Part shown: in pieces, positions 26,250 to 34,612 of the stretch
Layout of the letters: every line of letters starts with the position of its first letter
Numbering within the stretch: the stretch's first letter is position 1
Source: PALSA-129 sp963842505
GTDB lineage: Bacteria; Acidobacteriota; Terriglobia; Bryobacterales; Bryobacteraceae
DNA length: 64,000 nucleotides
NCBI GenBank assembly: GCA_963842505.1
Contig: CAWJGZ010000004.1
Span: forward strand, 1,612,001 to 1,676,000
Direction: 5' to 3'
Notes under the pieces: generated by a model
What the model was told of the DNA's origin: nothing
The model's database searches: none
What the model saw: only the letters and a program-made list of their open reading frames with translations
Translations under genes and position numbers: made by a program

Positions 26250-27179
26250 ATGACAAGGATTTCCATTCGCTCCATTTTGATTCTGGCAATCGCATCGGGT
26301 CTGGTTCTCGCGCAAACTCCGTCCGCGCCCCAAACCGCGCCACCCATGCAGACGGCTTCGCCGGCCGACGCTTACGGGCAACCGCAGCGCACCGCCGGGG
26401 CTCCCGCCGCCACTCGTCCGGCCTACGGGCTTCCCCAGCAAGTCACTATGAAGGCCGGCACCTTCATTACGGTGCGCATCAACCAAATGCTGGCGTCCAA
26501 TAAAAATCAGGCCGGCGATTCGTTCTCGGGCACCCTGGCGCAGCCCATCGTAGTCGATGGCGTAGTGATCGCGCAACGCGGTCAGACCATTTACGGCCGC
26601 GTAGCGCAGGCCGACAAAGTCAAGGGCGTTTCCCATCTGGGCGTCGAGCTGACCGGTATCACGCTCGCCGATGGCGAACAAGTCTCGGTGCATTCGCAAC
26701 TGATTTCGCGCGAGGGCGGCATGACTCCTCCAGGCGCACAGGCTGGCGCCATCGTCGGCACAACCGGCGTGGGCGCGGTTATTGGCGGAGCCGCTGGTGG
26801 GGGGCAGGGTGCTGGTATTGGCGCGGGCGCCGGCGCGGCCGCGGCCATCGCCGGCGTGCTGGCCACTCGCAACCATCCCAGCATTCTCTATCCGGAAACG
26901 GCATTGACCTTCCAGATCCAGAACCCGCTCACCATCGCGACCGGCAACGCACCCCAGGCATTCCGCTTCGTGGGCCCGGAAGACTATCCGTCCGCGCCCG
27001 TGACGCAGCGTGTTACCGTCCAAAGACCGGGATATTACAGCCCCTATTATTACGGATATAGCCCCTACTACTATCCGTATTACCCCTACTATTGGGGTCC
27101 GAGCTTGTACTTCGGTGGATTCTGGGGCGGTGGATGGGGCCGGTTTGGCGGTTTCCGAGGCGGCTTTGGACGCCGGTAA
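26250..27179 (+). CDS. Secreted glycine-zipper protein with Tyr/Gly-rich tail, unknown function
   Basis: The 309-residue protein starts with a signal peptide (ISIRSILILAIASGLVLAQ), then a Pro/Ala/Thr/Gln-rich stretch to about residue 65. A beta domain follows (about 68-165; VTMKAGTFITVRINQML, VVDGVVIAQRGQTIYGRVAQ), which resembles the TrbI/VirB10-like beta-barrel core found in many acidobacterial secreted proteins. A glycine-rich, zipper-like segment (about 170-210; GAIVGTTGVGAVIGGAAG) could insert into a membrane. The last 50 residues are packed with YYSPYYYGYSPYYYPYYP repeats and Gly/Trp/Phe. The ATG at 26250 was chosen for its signal peptide. An envelope or outer-membrane role is likely but not shown. 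Confidence 0.65.
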   Translation: MTRISIRSILILAIASGLVLAQTPSAPQTAPPMQTASPADAYGQPQRTAGAPAATRPAYGLPQQVTMKAGTFITVRINQMLASNKNQAGDSFSGTLAQPIVVDGVVIAQRGQTIYGRVAQADKVKGVSHLGVELTGITLADGEQVSVHSQLISREGGMTPPGAQAGAIVGTTGVGAVIGGAAGGGQGAGIGAGAGAAAAIAGVLATRNHPSILYPETALTFQIQNPLTIATGNAPQAFRFVGPEDYPSAPVTQRVTVQRPGYYSPYYYGYSPYYYPYYPYYWGPSLYFGGFWGGGWGRFGGFRGGFGRR

Positions 27180-27192
27180 GTTTGATTGATCC

Positions 27193-27329
27193 GTGGGACA
27201 GGCCATCGTCTTTGGTGGTCTGTCTCACGTCTGGCTGACGTTCTCTTCTGTTGGTTGTAATCTCCCCGCTTGCGGCTGCATCCTACCGGCCGGCGCTAAC
27301 AGACGACCCAAACCGATCGTCTGTTCCAC
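27193..27329. repeat. Diverged relative of the palindromic repeat, copy D
   Basis: This 137-base stretch shares its outer and inner elements with the repeat at 8611-8751: GTGGGACAGGCCATCG on the left, and CAGACGAC...ACCGATCGTCTGT on the right, which forms an ACAGACGA/TCGTCTGT hairpin. The central part is different, and the terminal CAATACTGTTCA sequences are absent. It fills the gap between two convergent genes and ends exactly at the DUF4159 stop codon. It may serve as a two-way terminator, or be an old or distinct member of the family. Confidence 0.6.
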
Positions 27330-28217
27330 TCAGTGCGTCATCGAGTAGATGACATCGTTAATTCCCCACCGAATTCCCAAAGCGGCCATGTTCTCGGGGT
27401 AACTCGGATCGTCGGCCCACTCCCAGGAATCTCCCACGTCCGAATTGAAAGAGATCGCCACCATCAGGCGGTTGTGGTCGTCGTAGATTCCCATCCAATG
27501 CGCCACCGTGCCGGCCGCCCGCTGCGACATACCGCCGCCGAACCCTCCGTAGCCGCCGCGGCGCGGCATGGCCCATGAGCCCAGAATCTGGAACCGGTCA
27601 TCCAGATCGTAGACCATGTGAAAGATGGGGTCCTTGTTGTCGATGTCCACCACTTGCCGGTCGGGAAAAATGCGCCGCATGGTCTCATCGAAGCGCGCGT
27701 ATTCTTCCGGGCCCCAAAAATCGTCGAGCAGCAGAAAGCCGCCCCGCAGCAGGAACTCGCGCACGGTCTTGGCCTGCGCATCCGTCAGCAGCCAATCGCC
27801 CATTTCGCCGGCGGCTAAAAAGGGCCAGTTATAGAAATCGTCGACGTCGTCCGGATTGATGGGCTGCTCCACGGAACGCACGTGGACGCGCGTAAGACGC
27901 CGCAGCGCGGCCGCGAAGTGCCGGTCCGCGCGCGGATAGTCCTGCGTCCAACTGGTGAAGCCTTCGCGCCAGTCCATCATCACACCCCCGCCGAAACGGC
28001 CTCGTCCCCCGCGGCCGCCGAAGCGCGCGTAGGGGTGCTGGGGATACATCAGGCGGGCGAAAACGTACTCGGCGCTTTGCTGCCAGTCCGGCGGTACCGG
28101 GATTTGGTCATACCCTTCCAGGCTGGGATAAACGCGGAACGGCTTTTGGAAGGCGTACACTGCTCCGATCACCAGCAGGCCGCAGGCAGCCAGACACAAA
28201 GCCCTCTGAGAGATCAT
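27330..28217 (-). CDS. DUF4159 domain secreted protein
   Basis: The 295-residue protein has a signal peptide (about 4-22) and then matches the DUF4159 pattern: AEYVFARLMYP, the aspartate-rich WTQDYPRADRHFAAALRRLT, DDFYNWPFLAAGEMGDWLLT, and the strongly conserved REFLLRGGFLLLDDFWGPEE. It also holds glycine/arginine-rich loops (FGGRGGRGRFGGG). DUF4159 proteins have a flavodoxin- or ThuA-like fold and are often found near MoxR/VWA gene sets, but their biochemical role is unknown. Here no such partners are adjacent. Confidence 0.85.
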   Translation of the reverse strand: MISQRALCLAACGLLVIGAVYAFQKPFRVYPSLEGYDQIPVPPDWQQSAEYVFARLMYPQHPYARFGGRGGRGRFGGGVMMDWREGFTSWTQDYPRADRHFAAALRRLTRVHVRSVEQPINPDDVDDFYNWPFLAAGEMGDWLLTDAQAKTVREFLLRGGFLLLDDFWGPEEYARFDETMRRIFPDRQVVDIDNKDPIFHMVYDLDDRFQILGSWAMPRRGGYGGFGGGMSQRAAGTVAHWMGIYDDHNRLMVAISFNSDVGDSWEWADDPSYPENMAALGIRWGINDVIYSMTH

Positions 28218-28330
28218 AAAAGGAGTGCCTTGCTCTGAAGGATATCATCTGCGGGGATAAATGGGGCGGGTGATCTTGCCCGTAGCCGCCTTTTCAGAGG
28301 CTGATGAAAAGGGGCTTAGCCGCCGATGGA

Positions 28331-28380
28331 CGCCGATGAACGCGGATTGAAAAGAGTTGCTTAATCGGTGTTCATGGGCG
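28331..28380. repeat. Imperfect inverted repeat between DUF4159 and Spy-like genes
   Basis: CGCCGATGAAC at 28331-28341 is complementary to 28370-28380 with one mismatch. It may act as a transcription end for the Spy-like gene that stops at 28402, although no strong T-run follows. The left arm is also part of a short tandem (CGCCGATGGA CGCCGATGAA). Confidence 0.3.
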
Positions 28381-28401
28381 GCTCAAAATGCTCTCTACGG
28401 G

Positions 28402-28845
28402 TTAATTGCCGTTCCGGTTGCCCAGTACCTCTTGCACCTTCTGCCGGAATTGCTCAGCCTTGGTTTTCTGGTCGGGCGTCAGCAGAGCATAGAACTTCGC
28501 CATGGCCTGCGAACGCGCGGCCAGCACGTTGCCGCGCAGTCCACCCATTTCGGTGGAGAGTTGCTGGATCTTGGCGCTGTCGCCGGCCTCGATCGCCGCG
28601 GTCAAGGCCGCGCGATCCTGCTTCAACTGCTGCGCCAGCGGCTGCGCGGCCTGCTTCGCCGCCTGGAAAATAGTCTTGGCCTGCTGCTTCTGCGTAGCAT
28701 TCAGATTCAGCTCTTTGATCATCCGGGCGCGCACGCCCCTCGCCCCAACCGCGCCCGCTTGCGGCGTAGCGGCGGTCTGCGCGATTGCTAACCCGGCGGC
28801 AAGTGCGCCAACTGCTGCGATGCCAATCAAAAATCGTTTCATCAT
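28402..28845 (-). CDS. Spy/CpxP-family periplasmic protein
   Basis: The 147-residue protein has a signal peptide (about 3-23) and an all-alpha mature domain with two LTxxQ-like motifs: LNLNATQKQQAKTIF and LLTPDQKTKAEQFR. Proteins of this type are periplasmic chaperones or stress-sensing partners of Cpx-like two-component systems. The gene is divergent from a response regulator / kinase pair, 117 bases away, which strongly suggests that this pair controls it. The sequence between the LTxxQ motifs is rich in Gln and Ala. Confidence 0.85.
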   Translation of the reverse strand: MMKRFLIGIAAVGALAAGLAIAQTAATPQAGAVGARGVRARMIKELNLNATQKQQAKTIFQAAKQAAQPLAQQLKQDRAALTAAIEAGDSAKIQQLSTEMGGLRGNVLAARSQAMAKFYALLTPDQKTKAEQFRQKVQEVLGNRNGN

Positions 28846-28961
28846 GTTCCCTTCTGCTTTTCATAAACCCTAATCGGAGCCGAATGTTGCGCTTCACGCC
28901 CTTTACGAATTCTTACAAATCCCGCGTAAAGCCTTACTCCCCGGCGTGGTAAATTCTAGCC

Positions 28962-29651
28962 GTGCACATCTTGCTGGTGGATGACGACGCCGAACTGTGC
29001 GGCCTGCTCACCGAATTCCTCACGCGCGAGGGCTTCTCCGTGGAATGCGCCCACGATGGCACGCACGGCTTGCAACGCGCCCTCCAACCCGGCCTGGACT
29101 TGGTGCTCCTGGACGTTATGCTGCCCGGCATGGATGGCTTCGAAATCCTGCGCCGCCTGCGGCTGGCCAGCAAAATCCCGGTGATGATGCTGACCGCGCG
29201 TGGCGAAGACGTCGATCGCATCGTCGGCCTCGAACTGGGCGCCGACGACTACCTGCCCAAGCCCTTCAACCCGCGCGAGCTGGCCGCCCGCATCCGCGCC
29301 ATCCTGCGCCGCTATGAACCGCGTCTGCCCGTCTCGGGGCGCCTCGAAGTCAACGGCGTCCTGCTCGACACCGGCACACGCCAGGTTTTTTCCGACGGCA
29401 AGCCGGTGGAACTCACCACATTCGAATTCGACGTTCTGGAAATGCTCATGCGCTCCGCCGGCAGTGTGCTTTCGCGCGACCGTCTGATGGAGAATTTCTA
29501 TAACCGCAAGGCCACCCCCTTCGACCGGTCCATCGACATGCACGTCAGCCACCTCCGCAAAAAGCTGGAGCGCGGCGAGACCCTCATCAAAACCATTCGC
29601 GGCGTGGGCTACCAGTTTTGCCGCACGCCGCAGGATGCCGGCACGGAATGA
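28962..29651 (+). CDS. OmpR/CpxR-type response regulator
   Basis: The 229-residue regulator has a receiver domain with the acidic pocket VDDDAE, phospho-acceptor Asp51 (LLDVMLPGMDGFE), conserved Thr in MLTARGED and Lys in DDYLPKPFNPRE. A winged-helix OmpR-type DNA-binding domain fills residues 130-225 (LTTFEFDVLEMLM, VSHLRKKLERGE). It starts with GTG at 28962. Its stop overlaps the kinase start (ATGA). Together with the kinase and the Spy-like gene it resembles a CpxRA envelope-stress circuit. Confidence 0.93.
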   Translation: MHILLVDDDAELCGLLTEFLTREGFSVECAHDGTHGLQRALQPGLDLVLLDVMLPGMDGFEILRRLRLASKIPVMMLTARGEDVDRIVGLELGADDYLPKPFNPRELAARIRAILRRYEPRLPVSGRLEVNGVLLDTGTRQVFSDGKPVELTTFEFDVLEMLMRSAGSVLSRDRLMENFYNRKATPFDRSIDMHVSHLRKKLERGETLIKTIRGVGYQFCRTPQDAGTE

Positions 29652-30967
29652 ACTCGCTGTTCGCCAAGATTCTGCTCTGGTTCTGGTGCAGCCTGGCCAT
29701 CACCCTGGTGGGCTCGGCCTTTATTTCCGCTCTGAGCATGAGCCCCAGCCAGACCGACCAGCGCGCTCCGGCCTCGCGCCTGGTCAAGTTCCAATTGGAG
29801 GAGGCCCGCACCGCCTACGAAACCGGTGGCCGCGCGGAGTTGCGGGCGTTTCTGGCAACTCTCGACGGTATCTACGATGCGCGCGGCATCCTTACCGACG
29901 AAGCCGGCCGCGACCTGCTCACTGGCGAGGACCGCTCCGGCCTGGTGCGGCGCGCACGCCTCGGTCCGCCGGGCATCATGCTGTACCGCTTCGTTCCCAT
30001 GGGCGACGCCACGCTGGCCCGCGCCGCCGATGACGGCCGCTACTGGTTCTTCTTCATCGTGCCGCGCACCTCGCTGGGACCCTGGTTCCTCACGCCCGGC
30101 CATCTTTTCTTTTTGATCGCCGCGGTGCTGCTCTGCTATTGGCTGACGTATCACATGACACGCCCCGTGGCCGATCTGCGGAAGGCCGTGGAGCGCTTCG
30201 GCCGCGGCGACCTTTCGGCCCGCGTCGGCTCCACGCGCGGCGATGAGTTGGGCCAACTGGCCCGCACTTTCGATCGCATGGCCGGCCGCATCGAAACCCT
30301 GCTGGCCGCCGAGCGGCGCCTCCTGCTGGATATCTCGCACGAACTGCGCTCGCCCCTGGCCCGCCTCGGCGTGGCCGTGGAGTTGGCCCGCTCCGGCGAC
30401 GATTTGGACTCCGCGCTCAACCGCATCCAACGCGAGTCCGACCGTCTGAATGCCCTGGTGGGACAGCTTCTGCAGGTGACCCGAGCCGAAGGCGATCCCA
30501 ACTCGCTGCGCCGCGATCCGGTGCGTCTGGACGAACTGGTGCAGCAGTTAGTGCAAGACACCGAAATTGAAGCCCACGCGCGCGGCTGCGCGTTACTCTA
30601 TCGCAACCACGAGGCTCTCACCGTGGAAGGCGATCCCGAGCTGTTGCGGCGCGCCGTGGAGAACGTGATCCGCAACGCCATCCGCTATTCGCCCAGCGGC
30701 CAGGCGGTGGAAATCACCGTGGCGCGCCGCGATTCCAAGGCCATCGTGCAAGTTCGCGATTTTGGACCGGGCGTGCCCGAAGAGGCTCTGCCGCGTCTCT
30801 TCGACGCCTTTTACCGGGTGGAGAAAGACCGCGACCGTTCGAGCGGCGGCATCGGCCTGGGCCTTTCCCTTGCGCGCCGCGCCATCGAACTGCACAAAGG
30901 GAGCATTCGCGCCCGCAACGTAAATCCCGGACTGGAAGTAGAACTGGAACTCCCTCAACCGGCGTGA
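29648..30967 (+). CDS. CpxA-like sensor histidine kinase
   Basis: The 439-residue membrane kinase has two transmembrane helices (about 5-30, FAKILLWFWCSLAITLVGSA, and about 150-172, LFFLIAAVLLCYWLTY) around a periplasmic sensor of about 120 residues. A HAMP domain (about 173-225, TRPVADLRKAVERFGRGD) leads to the dimerisation/phosphoacceptor domain with His231 (DISHELRSPLARLG). The ATPase domain shows the N box NVIRNAIRYSP, FGPGVPEE and GGIGLGLSL. The start at 29648 overlaps the regulator stop. The proposed output is the Spy-like gene upstream on the other strand. Confidence 0.93.
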   Translation: MNSLFAKILLWFWCSLAITLVGSAFISALSMSPSQTDQRAPASRLVKFQLEEARTAYETGGRAELRAFLATLDGIYDARGILTDEAGRDLLTGEDRSGLVRRARLGPPGIMLYRFVPMGDATLARAADDGRYWFFFIVPRTSLGPWFLTPGHLFFLIAAVLLCYWLTYHMTRPVADLRKAVERFGRGDLSARVGSTRGDELGQLARTFDRMAGRIETLLAAERRLLLDISHELRSPLARLGVAVELARSGDDLDSALNRIQRESDRLNALVGQLLQVTRAEGDPNSLRRDPVRLDELVQQLVQDTEIEAHARGCALLYRNHEALTVEGDPELLRRAVENVIRNAIRYSPSGQAVEITVARRDSKAIVQVRDFGPGVPEEALPRLFDAFYRVEKDRDRSSGGIGLGLSLARRAIELHKGSIRARNVNPGLEVELELPQPA

Positions 30968-31077
30968 GCCGATTGAAGCGCCGGGGTGCACGCAGTTTCG
31001 AGGCCTGAATCGCAAGCGATACCGCGGAGCAGCGTTCCATACGCGTGCCGGCGGTATGCGAGTAAAATGAAATCGGC

Positions 31078-33072
31078 ATGCTATCGGAGCGAGCGGAGGC
31101 ACCCACGGGCTGGCTGGCGCGCTTGACCCGGGTGTCCGTGCGCGGCAAGAGCATCGCGGTGCTGGCGATTCCTTTGGCGGCACTCTTCACCGCGCTCGCT
31201 TTCATTTACTTCGCCGAAGGCGACGTGGCCAGTGCCGACCAAATGGTGACGCGTTTCTATGACACGCGCGCCGCCTTGGTCGAGTTACGCAGTTCACTGG
31301 TGGACGCCGAGGCGGCCGTGAATGGATATCTGGCAGCCAGGCAGGATTATTTCCTGGCCGCGTTCGAGCGCTCGCGGCAATCCGTCGACCAGTCGCTGAG
31401 CGATCTGACGCGCCTGGCGGGCGCCTCCGGCGACAGTCCGGAACTGAGTAAGATCCGCCGCCAGGCGGGCGAGGAGATGGCGCTCATCGATGAGCGGCGG
31501 AAGTCCGGCGACGCCGGCCGCACAGCCCTCGAAACACGGCAGAAGGCCCTAATGGGAGAAGTGCAGGGCGACATCAACCTTTTCACCGAAGAGCAAGAAC
31601 GGCGTTTCTTCGCCGCGCGGTACCTGCGCGACGTCAAGCGCCAACGCTTGTTCCGCACGGTGATGGCGTGCGGTGTGCTAGGCCCCTTGGGCGCGCTGTT
31701 CATGCACTTGATTGTGGCGGGCCGCATGGTGCGCCGCATCCAGGCGGTGGGAGAAAACGCGCGGCGCCTGGCGCACGGGCTTCCGCTCGAACCGTTCCCG
31801 CCCGGCAGCGATGAAATCGCGGCGCTGGCGCGCCAGTTGGACGACGCCGCTTACCTGCTGCGCGAGCGCCAACGCGAAGTCCTCGAAAGCGAGGCCCGCT
31901 ACCGCGACTTGTTCGACCGCGCCCCCATCGCCTTCGAGGAAAGCAATCGCGAAGGCGTTGTGCGCCGCTTCAACCAGGCCGTCTGCACCCTGCTGAAATG
32001 CTCTCCGGATCGCCTTCTGGGACGGCACGCCTGGGACTTTGTGGCTCCCGACCAGCAGGAGGCCTTCCGCGCCGCCATCCTCGAGCGAATCTCCACCGGC
32101 GCCGAAGCTCCGCCGTTCGTGTGCGATTACATCCTGGAGGACGGTTCGGGAATCACCGTCGAGGTGCGCGAGAGCCTGGTCCGCAACAACCGCGGCGAAA
32201 TCACCGGCATGGTCCGGTCACTGCTCGACGTCACCGAGCGCAACCTGGCCGAGGTGGCCGCCCGCAAGGTCGCGCAATATGCCATGGAATTGCGCAACAA
32301 GAACGAACAACTGGCCCGCGCGCTCGAAGCCGCCCGCTCCGCCACGGAAGCCAAAAGCCGTTTCCTGGCCAGCGTGTCGCACGAATTGCGCACGCCGCTC
32401 AACGGCATCATCGGTTTTTCCGAATTGCTCCACGACGGCAAATTGGGGCCCGTCACCGAAGATCACAAGGAGGTGCTCGACGATATTCTGACCAGCGCGC
32501 GCCACTTGCTGCAGTTGATCAACGACATCCTCGACCTCTCCAAGGTCGAGGCCGGAAGAATGGAGTTCCGGCCCGAGTCCAGCCGCATCGATACGCTGGT
32601 ATTCGAAGTGTGCGACGTGATGCGTCCGCTGGCGGAGAGAAAAAAAATCGCGCTCTCGGTCGAAGTCGCTTCCGATCTCACTGCCGTGATCGATCCTGCG
32701 AAGTTCAAACAGGTTCTCTATAACTACCTTTCCAACGCCGTGAAGTTCACCCCGCAGTCCGGCAAGGTTGCCGTGCGCGTCGCGCGCCAGGAAAACTCCT
32801 CGTTCCGGCTTGAGGTGGAGGATACCGGTGTGGGAATCGCTCCCCAGGAGATTGCACGGCTGTTTCAGGAGTTTCAACAGCTTCCAGGCAACCGCAGCGC
32901 CGACCAGGGAACCGGCTTGGGCCTTGCGCTGACACGCCACATTGTCGAGGCGCAAGGCGGCTCAGTCGCCGTGCGCAGCGTGCCGGGAAGCGGCAGCGTG
33001 TTTTCGGCTCTGCTTCCTTTGGTCACCGCGCCCGCTCCCGGTACTGTGAATGGATGTGAAAGGCCAACCTAA
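31078..33072 (+). CDS. Sensor histidine kinase: CHASE3-like sensor, HAMP, PAS, kinase
   Basis: The 664-residue protein has a first membrane helix at about 25-45 (SIAVLAIPLAALFTALAFIY), then a helical extracytoplasmic domain of about 150 residues resembling CHASE3 (TRAALVELRSSLVDAEAAVN). The second helix is at about 192-215. A HAMP segment follows (ENARRLAHGLPLEPF), then a PAS domain (about 275-395; YRDLFDRAPIAFEE), a coiled coil, and a HisKA domain with His435 (SVSHELRTPLNGIIGFSELL). The ATPase domain has NAVKFTPQSG, EDTGVGI and GTGLGLALT. Its sensor signal is unknown. It is 40 bases ahead of the double-receiver gene and is its likely phosphate source. Confidence 0.92.
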   Translation: MLSERAEAPTGWLARLTRVSVRGKSIAVLAIPLAALFTALAFIYFAEGDVASADQMVTRFYDTRAALVELRSSLVDAEAAVNGYLAARQDYFLAAFERSRQSVDQSLSDLTRLAGASGDSPELSKIRRQAGEEMALIDERRKSGDAGRTALETRQKALMGEVQGDINLFTEEQERRFFAARYLRDVKRQRLFRTVMACGVLGPLGALFMHLIVAGRMVRRIQAVGENARRLAHGLPLEPFPPGSDEIAALARQLDDAAYLLRERQREVLESEARYRDLFDRAPIAFEESNREGVVRRFNQAVCTLLKCSPDRLLGRHAWDFVAPDQQEAFRAAILERISTGAEAPPFVCDYILEDGSGITVEVRESLVRNNRGEITGMVRSLLDVTERNLAEVAARKVAQYAMELRNKNEQLARALEAARSATEAKSRFLASVSHELRTPLNGIIGFSELLHDGKLGPVTEDHKEVLDDILTSARHLLQLINDILDLSKVEAGRMEFRPESSRIDTLVFEVCDVMRPLAERKKIALSVEVASDLTAVIDPAKFKQVLYNYLSNAVKFTPQSGKVAVRVARQENSSFRLEVEDTGVGIAPQEIARLFQEFQQLPGNRSADQGTGLGLALTRHIVEAQGGSVAVRSVPGSGSVFSALLPLVTAPAPGTVNGCERPT

Positions 33073-33112
33073 GACTGCTAAGAGCCCGGCTGTACGCTAA
33101 AATACAAATGCC

Positions 33113-34612
33113 ATGGCTGGCGAGTCCATCTTGATCGTTGACGATACCCCGGTAAATCTGAAGCTGACTCGCATCCTGCTGGTCAACGAAGGCTACAAGG
33201 TAATGACCGCGGCCAGCGGCGAAGAAGCTCTGGAATTGCTGCGTAGCTATCACCCCGCTCTGGTCCTGGCGGACATCCAGTTGCCGGGCATCGACGGCCT
33301 TGAACTCGCGCGGCGCATCAAGCGGAACGAAGCCACGCGCGACATTACGGTGGTGGCGTTGACGGCTTTCGCCATGAAGGGAGACGAGCAGCGCGCCATC
33401 GACGCCGGCTGCGACGGCTACATCACCAAACCCATCGATACGCGCACTCTCGACGCCCGCATCCGCGGCTACTTGGACCGGCGTTCGGAAAACATCGGCG
33501 CCAACACCGCAGCCGCCCCCGAGCAGCCTCTTATCCCGGCGGCCGAAATGTTGACGCTCCGCCGCCAGTTTCTCGCCGAAGGCCAGGAGCGCGCCCGCCA
33601 ACTGCTGCTCGATCTGGACGGCCAGTTCAATGCCGACGAGACCGCCAAGGCCGTGCACACCTGGATCGGAACCGGTGGCCTGCTGGGATATACCGCTATC
33701 AGCCGCAATGCGCGCGAAGCCGAGGCGGTGCTGCTCGAGCGGCCGCTCGAAAACGACCAACTGCGCGAAGCTCTCACCAACCTGGCGCTGGCCTTCAACA
33801 GCCCCCGCGAGGCGCGCGAAGAGCCCATCCCGGAAACCATCGGGCAGACGCTCACCGGAAAACGCGTGGCTCTGGTGGCGTTGCCCACCCCCGATTCACT
33901 GCGCATGTGCGTGGCGCTTGAACGCACCAGCGGAATCCCCGTGTTTTTCGAGATCACGGAGCCGCCCCGTTCCGAAGCAGTGCTGGATTGCGACTTGATC
34001 GTGGTGCATGTGCGCCCTGAAACAGCCGGTTCCCCGTGGCTGGATGCCGCCACCGTTCCCGCCGGGCGGCCGGTCATCTTAATGGGCAGCCGCGATCATC
34101 TGCTCGCTCTCGATCCGGCCGTGCAGGCGCTGGCCAGCGAGTTTCTGATGGACCCCTGGCAGCCCGATGAAGCGCTGGTGCGGCTGAGCCTGGCGCTTTC
34201 CAAAGGCCGCTCCGCTGCGCTCCGGACCCCTCTGTCGGGCGCGGTCACCGGCAAGATCCGCGTCGCGGTGGTGGACGACGATCCCACCGTGCGCGCACTC
34301 GTGCGAACCGCGCTCGAAAATTTCGGCATGGAGTGCTACATGGCCTCCGATGGCCCGGGCGCTCTCGATCTCATCCGGCTCGAACGCCCCCACGCCGCCG
34401 TGCTCGACGTCAACATGCCCAACATGGATGGCTACGAAGTACTGGCGGCCATACGCCGCGAAGGCATTCCCATTCGCGTGCTGCTGCTCACCGCGCGCCA
34501 GCAGGAAGGCGACGTGCTCCGCGGGTTCACCTTGGGGGCGGACGACTATGTCGTCAAGCCTTTCAGCCCGATGGAACTCGTGGCGCGTTTAAAACGGCTG
34601 TTCTCCCGATGA
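33113..34612 (+). CDS. Two-receiver signalling protein with HPt-like centre and no output domain
   Basis: The 499-residue cytoplasmic protein has an N-terminal receiver (about 5-125; phospho-acceptor Asp54 in LADIQLPGID, KPIDT). A helical region around 140-230 resembles a histidine phosphotransfer domain, with His182 in KAVHTWIGTGGLLGY. A weakly conserved alpha/beta region of about 130 residues follows (GKRVALVALPTPDSLRM), which could be a receiver without its acidic pocket. The C-terminal receiver (about 375-499) carries Asp432 in VLDVNMPNMDGYE and KPFSPME. No DNA-binding or enzymatic output is present, so it probably relays phosphate to a partner. It overlaps the HEAT-repeat gene (ATGA). 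Confidence 0.85.
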   Translation: MAGESILIVDDTPVNLKLTRILLVNEGYKVMTAASGEEALELLRSYHPALVLADIQLPGIDGLELARRIKRNEATRDITVVALTAFAMKGDEQRAIDAGCDGYITKPIDTRTLDARIRGYLDRRSENIGANTAAAPEQPLIPAAEMLTLRRQFLAEGQERARQLLLDLDGQFNADETAKAVHTWIGTGGLLGYTAISRNAREAEAVLLERPLENDQLREALTNLALAFNSPREAREEPIPETIGQTLTGKRVALVALPTPDSLRMCVALERTSGIPVFFEITEPPRSEAVLDCDLIVVHVRPETAGSPWLDAATVPAGRPVILMGSRDHLLALDPAVQALASEFLMDPWQPDEALVRLSLALSKGRSAALRTPLSGAVTGKIRVAVVDDDPTVRALVRTALENFGMECYMASDGPGALDLIRLERPHAAVLDVNMPNMDGYEVLAAIRREGIPIRVLLLTARQQEGDVLRGFTLGADDYVVKPFSPMELVARLKRLFSR

